From: Candidatus Zhuqueibacterota bacterium
Lineage (GTDB): Bacteria > SM23-31
Reading direction: 5' to 3'
Assembly: GCA_022562855.1 (NCBI GenBank)
Contig: JADFON010000094.1
Location: 1-6,984 of the forward strand
Length of the DNA: 6,984 bases
Positions 1-6,133 of the stretch are shown in pieces (within the stretch, counting starts at the first letter, position 1; each line of letters starts with the position of its first letter). Under the pieces are notes generated by a model that was not told where the DNA came from, did no database searches, and saw only the letters and a program-made list of their open reading frames with translations. The position numbers and the translations under genes were made by a program.

Positions 1-354
1 CACTTCTCCATAGATATTTGTCTGCGAATCGGCATTATTTTCGTCAATCAATCTGCTGATAAAATGTAGGGGTCTTTTTGATTTTGTTATTTGTATTAAT
101 AGAAAAAAATCATCCAGCGTAGGCGATGCGCCGCTTTTTTCTTCTTCATAACACCAGTTTCTAATCCCGTTTTCGCTTAAGGGTCTCAACCGGAGTTCAC
201 TGATCTTTTCACGAATGTACCGGTACGGATTTCCGTTTGCCGGAAAGTCCGGGAGTTCAGGCACATCCTTTTCGATCATCTGCCTCATCATTAACGGAAT
301 TGCATGTTTTTGATTCATCTTTCTGCCGTTGTAAAATACTGTTGTAATTTTCAT
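1..354 (-). CDS. Putative DNA-binding regulator, N-terminal part (cut by left window edge)
   Basis: An open frame of 118 codons runs on the minus strand from an ATG at 354-352 to the window edge with no stop, so the C-terminus is missing. The start is supported by AGGAA seven bases upstream and by an extended -10 promoter further upstream. The protein begins MKITTVFYNGRK and is soluble, with no signal or membrane segment. Residues around 65-105 read as a compact helical unit: an 'IRNW' helix, then 'SPTLDDFFLLIQITKSKRPL'. This pattern (I..W, then a leucine-rich helix with an 'ITxSxRPL' turn) resembles helix-turn-helix regulators of the phage CII/YdaS kind, but the match is from memory of the pattern and is weak. 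It could equally be an uncharacterised protein. That it is a real gene is more certain than its function. It is divergent from the 654-950 gene. Confidence 0.6.
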   Translation of the reverse strand, partial: MKITTVFYNGRKMNQKHAIPLMMRQMIEKDVPELPDFPANGNPYRYIREKISELRLRPLSENGIRNWCYEEEKSGASPTLDDFFLLIQITKSKRPLHFISRLIDENNADSQTNIYGEV

Positions 355-410
355 AATAAAGTTCCTGATTTCAATTTTGTGTCTAAAATGCGGTTTTATT
401 TATATTTCTT

Positions 411-419
411 ATTATAACA
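411..419 (-). promoter_or_regulatory. Extended -10 promoter for the left-edge gene
   Basis: Read on the minus strand, the sequence is TGTTATAAT: a perfect TATAAT (416-411) preceded by the TGn extension. No good -35 lies at the usual distance, which is common for extended -10 promoters. Transcription would begin near 404, giving a leader of about 50 bases before the ATG at 354. The motif is seen directly; its activity is inferred. Confidence 0.45.
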
Positions 420-452
420 ACATTGAAAGTAATAAGTTTTGCTAATAACTAA

Positions 453-590
453 AGATTACGAATTAATTTCGAAGTTATCGATGACGGAGCATCAGGCGGG
501 GAAAAACTGCGGAGACGTTTATTCGAGATTTATACACTTACGAATTGGGCGTACAAAGGGGTTATAAAGAATATCCAAAAAGAATCTTGA
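453..590 (+). pseudogene. Possible decayed coding remnant in the divergent spacer
   Basis: Within the AT-rich spacer 355-653 there is a visibly more GC-rich patch (about 478-525). The frame from 453 to the TGA at 588-590 is open for 45 codons and reads plausibly as protein, including 'VIDDGASGGEKL' and 'FEIYTLTNWAYKGVIK'. It has no ATG, GTG or TTG start and no ribosome binding site, so if it is coding it is the 3' end of a broken gene. The family is not recognised. Chance cannot be excluded for a frame of this length. The rest of the spacer holds the divergent promoters and nothing else that I can recognise. Confidence 0.2.
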
Positions 591-653
591 AGAGGTTATT
601 TTTATTGTATATCTTGTTCCAAACGGTATGAATAAAATGAGGAGAACCGCACC

Positions 654-950
654 ATGTTTCTTGTACGTAATGTATTCCATGCAAAGCCGGGGAAGGCAAA
701 AGAACTTGCCGCAATCTTAATAAATGCTTCAAAACATATGCATAAGGTCGGCGTCAAAAACACAAAAGTTCTGACTGATGTTGCGACAACGTTCTGGACG
801 GTTGTTCTTCAGGGAGAAGTTGAAGATCTGAACGCTTATGTCGATATGGCAAAGATCGCCAGCAAAACTCCCGAGTTGGGTGAAGCAATGAAAGGATATT
901 CAGACCTGATCGACAACGGTTTCCGGGAGATATACCGGATCGAATCGTAA
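654..950 (+). CDS. Small dimeric alpha/beta-barrel (NIPSNAP/Dabb-like) protein
   Basis: This 98-residue soluble protein starts at an ATG with a strong ribosome binding site, GAGGAG at 639-644, nine bases upstream. The order of elements fits a ferredoxin-like alpha+beta fold of the dimeric alpha/beta-barrel superfamily: strand 2-10 (FLVRNVFHA), helix 13-31, strand 35-44 (NTKVLTDVA), strand 46-55 (FWTVVLQGEV), helices 57-84 and a closing strand 88-97 (REIYRIE). The opening strand followed by 'KPGKAKEL' is typical of NIPSNAP- or antibiotic-monooxygenase-like members. Members of this superfamily usually form dimers and range from monooxygenases to proteins of unknown role; no catalytic residue can be assigned here, so the substrate is unknown. 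It is a single-gene unit: a hairpin terminator lies about 117 bases past the stop, and the next gene starts 291 bases on. The fold assignment is fairly confident, the function open. Confidence 0.85.
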   Translation: MFLVRNVFHAKPGKAKELAAILINASKHMHKVGVKNTKVLTDVATTFWTVVLQGEVEDLNAYVDMAKIASKTPELGEAMKGYSDLIDNGFREIYRIES

Positions 951-1066
951 GCAGATTTCTCGTTTTTTTTATAAGTGCAGGCAGGATTCAGATATAAAAT
1001 AACCGTTATCTTTGTTTTTCGGAATGACGGTCGGTAAATAGCAAGTGTTTGTGCGCCACTATCCCC

Positions 1067-1101
1067 AAACCGGTATGTTGGATCAAACATACCCGGTTTT
1101 T
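1067..1101 (+). terminator. Rho-independent terminator after the 654-950 gene
   Basis: AAACCGGTATGTT (1067-1079) pairs with AACATACCCGGTTT (1086-1099) around the six-base loop GGATCA. One C in the right arm is bulged; the rest of the 13 pairs match. The right arm runs straight into a T tract (1097-1101). It is about 117 bases after the stop at 950, in otherwise featureless spacer, and separates this gene from the methyltransferase at 1242. The spacer 951-1241 shows nothing else certain. Confidence 0.75.
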
Positions 1102-1241
1102 AATTTCTTACATTATGTCTTGTCTGATATAAAAAAGAACCGTAAATTAGGATTTTCATACTCCAATCAATCGTGAAATTTTCCGGGATTTCCTTGATCT
1201 GGGACGGCAAAATAATTTAATATCAAAATGGAGAGGCTTTT

Positions 1242-2100
1242 ATGAATAATGAAGCATTTGACCCGAATAAATTTAAAGCCGCGCAGGTCAAATCGTGGGA
1301 TAGCGTTGCGGACGGATGGAAAAAATGGTGGAGTACTTTTGAGCGGATAACAAAAAGCGTGACCGGCTGCCTTATAGATATAGCGGAAATTAAACCGAAT
1401 CAAAGTGTATTGGATATCGCCACAGGAATAGGCGAGCCTGCTCTTACGGTGGCTCAAAAGGTTGGCAGCGGCGGCAAGGGTAACGGCAACCGATCAATCA
1501 CCGCATATGCTGGCAATCGCAAAAGAGCGTGCACAGGAATTAGGTTTATCAAATGTAGAATTCATGGAGTCCGATTCCGAATCTCTGGATTTTCCGGACG
1601 ATCATTTCGATGCGATCGTATGCCGTTGGGGGCTGATGTTCCTGCCCGATCCGGTGACCGCATTAAAGTCAATAAACCGAATGTTGGCGCCGGATGCAAA
1701 ATTTTCAACCGCAGTTTGGGATGCGCCGGCTAAAATCCCATTTTTTAGTATTGCGGTTCATACGCTTCAGGATATGTTCAATGTTCCACCGCCGCCACCG
1801 GGAACCCCGACCGTTGCAGGAATGGCTGACGGGGTGGTGGAAAACCGGATGGAACAGGCGGGTTTTCGTACTATCAAAAGAGAGGACATAACACTTGATT
1901 TTTCCTTTCCATCTGCCGGAGACTACACTCAACTGATGAAGGATATAGCTGCTCCGTTAAGCGCAATGATGGCAGACCAGCCGCCGGAGGAACAGGAACG
2001 ATACTGGAAAACCCTTGAGGAAAAAGTAGTGAAGGAATACGGTACGTCCAACGGCGGGGTAAACCTGCCAAGTGTGGCAATTTGTGTTGTCGGTGAGTAA
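1242..2100 (+). pseudogene. UbiE-type SAM-dependent methyltransferase, split by a +1 frameshift
   Basis: Two overlapping frames together make one class I SAM methyltransferase of about 285 residues. The first part (ATG at 1242, with GGAGAGG at 1230-1236) carries an N-terminal helix with 'SWDSVADGWKKWW' and SAM-binding motif I, VLDIATGIGEPAL (residues 56-68). After K79 (codon 1476-1478) the frame goes wrong, reaching a stop at 1731-1733. The continuation lies in the +1 frame from 1480: 'VTATDQSPHMLAIAKERA' (the motif II acidic residue), then 'HFDAIVCRWGLMFLPDP' and 'AVWDAP', and it ends at the TAA at 2098-2100 near the normal family length. Removing one G from the GGG at 1478-1480 restores 'GGK-VTATD' exactly. 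A TTG at 1462 could start the second part, but that product would lack motif I and could not bind SAM normally. The substrate is unknown; relatives methylate quinones, small metabolites or metalloids. Either the gene is a recent pseudogene or the base is a sequence error; the rest of the frame is undamaged. Confidence 0.85.
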
Positions 2101-2306
2101 CGATAATACCATTCTCAAGTATTTCAGCGATCTTGGTAACGAATATTTCCGATTTTAAACCGGAATGGCAGTAACAATTTGAATGAATGATAATAAGGTA
2201 AAATTGTATTTATAGAAGTAATATTAATACAATAATTTAAGAGGTTTATGAAGTAACAAACTCCTTTCAACAAATCCGGCATTATTTCTTCTAAAAAATA
2301 TCATAA

Positions 2307-2335
2307 TTGAAATAACGAAAATTAAAACATATAAA
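2307..2335 (+). promoter_or_regulatory. Sigma70-like promoter placed for a leaderless transcript
   Basis: TTGAAA (2307-2312) and TATAAA (2330-2335) are separated by the ideal 17 bases. Transcription would start at about 2341-2343, on or beside the ATG of the membrane/aminopropyltransferase-like gene at 2343. The region is AT-rich, so a chance match is possible. The lack of a properly spaced ribosome binding site (AAGG ends only two bases before the ATG) fits a leaderless message. Confidence 0.4.
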
Positions 2336-2342
2336 AAAGGTT

Positions 2343-4811
2343 ATGTCAGAAAAAAATGTGAAAAGCACAACGAATACTCAGGAGATAAACCGGTTTCTGC
2401 CGGTACTGCTTTTGCTGTTTGTCGGCAGTGGCTGTGCCGCATTGGTATATGAAATTGTCTGGTTTCAGATGTTGGGACTCGTGATAGGCTCGACTGGTAT
2501 CTCTCTCGGTGTTCTGCTCGGAACGTTTATGGGCGGAATGTGTCTTGGCAGCCTGTTGCTGCCCCGGTACGTCTCCGCAAAGCACCATCCGTTGAAAGTG
2601 TATGCTTATCTTGAGATAGGAATAGGAGTCATTGGATTATTACAATTGATCGCTATCCCGGCGCTTGGACATGTTTATTCCTCGATTGCAGGCTACGGCT
2701 TAATGGGTATATTACTCCGCGGATTTGTATGTTCGCTGCTTTTGCTGCCACCAACTATATTGATGGGCGCGACGCTTCCCGCTATTTCGCGATGGATAGA
2801 AACGACGCCCAAAGGCGTATCGTGGATGGGTTTTTTTTACGGTGGGAATATTGTCGGGGCAGTATTAGGTTGTCTTCTTGCAGGATTTTACCTTCTGAGA
2901 GTCTTCGACATGATAACGGCAACGGTTGTTGCAGCAGCGATCAACATGACCGTTGCAGCCACAGGATTCGGTCTTGCAAAGCTTGCGCCCGGCAGCGGGA
3001 TTACAGATGAGAAGATTTTTAAAAAGGCGTCGAATAAACCCGGTATACGATTAGTACATGTGGCTATAGGACTTTCCGGGTTCTGCGGATTAGGCGCTGA
3101 AGTAGTCTGGACACGAATATTATCGCTGATATTAGGAGGAACGGTATATACATTCTCAATAATTTTAGCGGTCTTTCTGTCGGGATTGGGAATCGGCAGC
3201 AGTATTGCTTCGTTTCTTTTGAGAAGTATCAAAAATCCGCGTATTGCATTCGGATTTTGTCAGTTGTTTCTTGTTGCGGCGATTGCCTGGGCAGCCTACA
3301 TGCTTAGCAGTTCTATTCCCTACTGGCCCGTCAGTCCCGACATATCAAAAAGTCCCTGGTTTAACTTTCAAATCGATTTGGTTCGTTGTATTTGGGCAAT
3401 TTTACCGTCCGCGATTCTCTGGGGAGCCAGTTTTCCATTAGCGCTTGCGGCTGTTGCCGAAAAGGGGCAGGATCCGGCAAGACTTGTCGGCGGCGTATAC
3501 GCGGCGAACACCTTCGGGGCTATTATCGGGGCAATAGTTTTCAGTATGGTTATGATTCCATGGATCGGTTCGCATCAGGCGCAAAGGCTTCTTATCATCA
3601 TATCTTTATTGTCTGCGATGTTGATGCTCAGCCCATTACTATATAAGATAAGTTCTACAGTAAAACAAACCCGGCGCAGTTTGGCGCCGTCGGGCGTTGT
3701 TACTCTTTCGGGATCGGTGGTAGTAGCCGCTTTACTTGCCTGGGGCATACCGGGTATCCCTCCCGCTTTGATAGCCTACGGAAGACATATGCTCACCTGG
3801 TCTGAAGATGCGACGTATGTATATGTCGGAGAAGGAATGAATGCATCGATTGCCGTTTCAGAAATGAGTAACGGCGTGCGTAACTTTCATGTCAGCGGAA
3901 AGGTCGAAGCTTCAAGTGAACCACAGGATATGCGGCTTCAAAGGATGCTGGGACATATATCCGCGTTGTTTCACGAACAGCCGAAATCCGTTTTAGTGGT
4001 AGGCTTCGGCGCGGGAATCACAGCAGGTTCCTTTGTTCTCCACCCGGATGTTGAAAGAATAGTTATCTGCGAGATCGAACCATTGATCCCGGCGGTAACA
4101 TCTCGGTTTTTCGGGTATGAAAATTATGATATTTTGAACGACCCCCGGGTCGAAATGATATATGACGATGCCAGGCATTTTATTCTTACGACAGATGAGA
4201 AATTCGACGTAATAACGTCCGACCCCATTCACCCCTGGGTCAAAGGTGCGGCAACGCTCTACACGAAAGAATACTTTGAGCATGTGAAAGAACGTCTGAA
4301 TCCCGGTGGCGTAATCACCCAGTGGGTCCCGCTTTATGAAAGCACAGCGGACGTGGTAAAAAGCGAGGTCGCGACGTTTTTCGAAGTATTTCCCGAAGGC
4401 ACCATCTGGGGAAACGATATTGCGGGCAGTGGTTATGATGTGATTATGGTGGGTAAGAAGGGAGATACGACTCTCGATGTTGACAAACTACTCGAGAGGA
4501 TGGTCGATTCCGATCATTTCTCTGTTGCCGAATCGCTTGGCGAAGTGGGATTCTACTCTCTTTTCGATTTACTGGCAACCTATGCGGGCAGGGGACCTGA
4601 TTTATCGGAATGGCTGAAAGATGCACAGATCAACAGGGACCGAAATTTACGGCTGCAATATCTTGCCGGTATGGGAGTCGATAACTACCTTGGCTCCGAA
4701 ATTTACAACCAGATACTGAATTACCGTAAATTCCCGGATGATTTTTTTATCGGCTCCGAGCAGGTTTTACAAGCCTTGAGAGAGACTATGAATTTGAGGC
4801 AGCAAGAATGA
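2343..4811 (+). CDS. Fused multi-pass membrane protein / spermidine-synthase-like domain
   Basis: This 822-residue protein joins a membrane part of about 13 predicted helices (residues about 18-475) to a cytosolic spermidine-synthase-fold domain (about 490-705) and a helical C-terminal region. It matches the family usually annotated as fused MFS/spermidine synthase, which is largely uncharacterised. The membrane part is an internal duplication: 'ALVYEIVWFQMLGLVIGST' (33-51) recurs as 'GAEVVWTRILSLILGGT' (251-267), and 'ILMGATLPAISR' (139-150) as 'ILWGASFPLALA' (358-369). In the catalytic domain the SAM-binding loop reads GFGAG (554-558) where true enzymes have GGGDG, followed by 'CEIEP' (576-580) and 'DDAR' (608-611). 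The catalytic loop reads SDPIHPW (626-632): D627 keeps the first aspartate of the usual DSTDP motif, but H630 replaces the second. Two acidic polyamine-contacting positions are therefore lost, and ordinary spermidine synthesis is doubtful; the domain probably still binds SAM or decarboxylated SAM. The C-terminal 'PDLSEWLKDAQINRDRNLRLQYL' region (752-774) is shared by the family. The ATG at 2343 is the only start ahead of the first helix. A small membrane gene follows at once. Confidence 0.88.
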   Translation: MSEKNVKSTTNTQEINRFLPVLLLLFVGSGCAALVYEIVWFQMLGLVIGSTGISLGVLLGTFMGGMCLGSLLLPRYVSAKHHPLKVYAYLEIGIGVIGLLQLIAIPALGHVYSSIAGYGLMGILLRGFVCSLLLLPPTILMGATLPAISRWIETTPKGVSWMGFFYGGNIVGAVLGCLLAGFYLLRVFDMITATVVAAAINMTVAATGFGLAKLAPGSGITDEKIFKKASNKPGIRLVHVAIGLSGFCGLGAEVVWTRILSLILGGTVYTFSIILAVFLSGLGIGSSIASFLLRSIKNPRIAFGFCQLFLVAAIAWAAYMLSSSIPYWPVSPDISKSPWFNFQIDLVRCIWAILPSAILWGASFPLALAAVAEKGQDPARLVGGVYAANTFGAIIGAIVFSMVMIPWIGSHQAQRLLIIISLLSAMLMLSPLLYKISSTVKQTRRSLAPSGVVTLSGSVVVAALLAWGIPGIPPALIAYGRHMLTWSEDATYVYVGEGMNASIAVSEMSNGVRNFHVSGKVEASSEPQDMRLQRMLGHISALFHEQPKSVLVVGFGAGITAGSFVLHPDVERIVICEIEPLIPAVTSRFFGYENYDILNDPRVEMIYDDARHFILTTDEKFDVITSDPIHPWVKGAATLYTKEYFEHVKERLNPGGVITQWVPLYESTADVVKSEVATFFEVFPEGTIWGNDIAGSGYDVIMVGKKGDTTLDVDKLLERMVDSDHFSVAESLGEVGFYSLFDLLATYAGRGPDLSEWLKDAQINRDRNLRLQYLAGMGVDNYLGSEIYNQILNYRKFPDDFFIGSEQVLQALRETMNLRQQE

Positions 4812-4835
4812 TCCTTCAGCAAATTAAACTACAAT

Positions 4836-5081
4836 TTGCTCAATTTTGCAATCTTTGAGACATTATCCCCGGTGATATTTATTGGCGGACTTATGCTCGC
4901 GATACTTTTCAATCTCTTTGCCGTTCTCCATCTGAGTTTTGGGCAGGATACAAGCGAATTTATCATAAATATTTCAATAAAGAAAAAACGGTTTAACCTG
5001 ATTATATTGGGCATTGCCGGATTATTCTTCTTTATTTTTATGCTTTACGGATTCTTGGAAAACTGGATAATACGCAACTGA
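4836..5081 (+). CDS. Small two-helix membrane protein downstream of the fused membrane protein
   Basis: This hydrophobic protein of about 81 residues has two membrane segments (about 11-33 and 53-72) joined by a short loop carrying a basic 'SIKKKRFN' stretch, and it ends 'GFLENWIIRN'. It has no recognised domain. It starts within 25 bases of the preceding stop and lies in the same frame, so it is very likely cotranscribed and coupled, perhaps as a partner or assembly factor of the large membrane protein; that role is inference from position. The start is uncertain. The frame offers TTG at 4836 without a ribosome binding site, GTG at 4872, or ATG at 4893, which would cut into the first helix. 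An alternative is the ATG at 4808 overlapping the upstream stop (ATGA) with GAGG eight bases before it. That frame ends after 16 codons unless one T of 4844-4847 is dropped, which would join it to this protein. Confidence 0.7.
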   Translation: MLNFAIFETLSPVIFIGGLMLAILFNLFAVLHLSFGQDTSEFIINISIKKKRFNLIILGIAGLFFFIFMLYGFLENWIIRN

Positions 5082-5121
5082 TATGGATAATTTGTTGATT
5101 TCCATGCGTCAAAAAACTATA

Positions 5122-5151
5122 TTGACTAAGTAATTGGGATAGTCCTAATAA
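5122..5151 (+). promoter_or_regulatory. Sigma70-like promoter for the M55 peptidase gene
   Basis: TTGACT (5122-5127) and TAATAA (5146-5151) are 18 bases apart. Transcription would begin near 5158, giving a leader of about 15 bases that includes the ribosome binding site GAAAGG (5158-5163), nine bases before the ATG at 5173. This suggests that the peptidase has its own promoter in addition to any read-through from the upstream pair. Confidence 0.5.
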
Positions 5152-5172
5152 TATATTGAAAGGTTTAAGCAC

Positions 5173-6027
5173 ATGAAAAAATTCACTTTTGCAATAATGG
5201 TGTTGCTCATTTCCGCCGCATCTGTTTTTGGACAGGAGATGCCGCTAAAAGTATTTATATCGGTCGACATGGAAGGTCTATCCGGTGTCGTCAATGGTAG
5301 CGATGTGAGCCGAAATGGAAAAGATTACGATTATTTCCGGGTAATTATGGCTGAGGAGACAAATGCGGCAATAGAAGGCGCAATTGCGGCAGGCGCAACG
5401 GAAATATGGGTACGCGATTCACACGGCGCCAAAAACAACCTCCTGCCGGGAATGTTGCATACAAAAGCGAAACTTCTCAAAGGAGTGATCGACACGCCAA
5501 AAAATATGATGGAAGGTATCGATGAGACTTTTGATGCGGTCTTGTTTGTAGGATACCATGCCAGAGCGGGAACACCAAATGCAATTCTTGAACACACATC
5601 AAACGGCAACGTCATCGATTTTTCGATAAACGGGGTTTCTCTGCCGGAAGCAGGATATAACGCTTTGATCGCGGGATTATATAATGTTCCGGTGGTATTT
5701 CTATCCGGCGACAAAGCGGTCTGCGACCAGGTAACCGGTCTTTTCGGAGATATAGAAACAGCAGCCGTGAAAGAGGCTATAAACGACGCCGCAATAAACC
5801 TTCATCCGAAAATCGCACAGCAAAAAATATACGCCGGTGTTGTGAGGGCATTGAACAATATTGACAAATACACACCCTTCAAATTGTCGCCGCCATACAC
5901 GATGGTGCTAAAAGTGAGAAACGAAAAAGAACTCGTTGCGGGGGTCAGAAAATCCGGTGAAGGTGAGTTCACTTTTACCAGTAACGATCTTCTCGAAGTG
6001 ATCGATATGTTCAATAAGATGAAGTGA
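5173..6027 (+). CDS. Exported M55 family D-aminopeptidase (DppA-like)
   Basis: This 284-residue protein belongs to the M55 zinc peptidase family, typified by Bacillus subtilis DppA, which releases N-terminal D-amino acids from short peptides such as D-Ala-D-Ala. Aligned with DppA by eye, all five metal ligands are present: D32 and E34 in 'SVDMEG', H84 in 'RDSHG', H129 in 'GYHARAGTP' and E159 in 'SLPEAG'. The catalytic histidine corresponds to H141, with the same spacing from the ligands as in DppA. An intact active site is therefore likely. Unlike the cytosolic Bacillus enzyme it begins with a Sec signal (KK, then a hydrophobic core 5-18) with probable cleavage after VFG at residue 20, before QE; there is no lipobox cysteine, so it should be soluble outside the inner membrane. 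A role in trimming peptidoglycan-derived or other D-peptides there is inference. The C-terminal region (about 235-284) matches the usual family length. The ATG at 5173 has a good ribosome binding site. It stands apart from the pair before it and converges with the gene after it. Confidence 0.92.
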   Translation: MKKFTFAIMVLLISAASVFGQEMPLKVFISVDMEGLSGVVNGSDVSRNGKDYDYFRVIMAEETNAAIEGAIAAGATEIWVRDSHGAKNNLLPGMLHTKAKLLKGVIDTPKNMMEGIDETFDAVLFVGYHARAGTPNAILEHTSNGNVIDFSINGVSLPEAGYNALIAGLYNVPVVFLSGDKAVCDQVTGLFGDIETAAVKEAINDAAINLHPKIAQQKIYAGVVRALNNIDKYTPFKLSPPYTMVLKVRNEKELVAGVRKSGEGEFTFTSNDLLEVIDMFNKMK

Positions 6028-6067
6028 AAAAGTTAGTTACGTAATTAAAATTAAAACAGTTACGGGG

Positions 6068-6106
6068 AAAAAACTATTTGACGAAGGTAATAAATTGAAA
6101 ATAGTT
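6068..6106 (-). terminator. Possible weak terminator of the propeller gene
   Basis: On the minus strand AACTATTT (6106-6099) pairs with AAATAGTT (6079-6072), followed by more T (6071-6068). It lies 28 bases past the stop of the minus-strand propeller gene, in the 106-base convergent spacer. The stem is only eight pairs, AT-rich, with a loop of about 19 bases, so it would be weak. Confidence 0.3.
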
Positions 6107-6133
6107 AAAAATTCATGAAATTAAGGCAGGATG

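Noticed and set aside
481-567. 28-codon ORF beginning with ATG at 481
   Set aside because: There is no ribosome binding site, and it overlaps a more protein-like frame; it is too short to support.
587-613. TTGAAG and TATATC as a promoter for the 654-950 gene
   Set aside because: The spacing is only 15 bases and the boxes are imperfect; the spacer is AT-rich, so several equal candidates exist.
1194-1222. TTGATC and TTAATA 17 bases apart before the methyltransferase
   Set aside because: Both boxes are weak, and the implied transcription start falls at the ribosome binding site; not enough to list as a promoter.
1462-2100. Independent short methyltransferase starting at TTG 1462
   Set aside because: It would lack SAM-binding motif I, which lies immediately upstream in the other frame; a single frameshifted gene explains both parts.
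2145-2166. Hairpin TTCCG...CGGAA as terminator of the methyltransferase
   Set aside because: The stem is five pairs and no T tract follows.
4809-5081. Read-through of the TGA at 4809 joining the large and small membrane proteins
   Set aside because: The frame is open across the stop, but there is no selenocysteine or recoding signal that I can recognise, and the large protein already ends at its usual family C-terminus.
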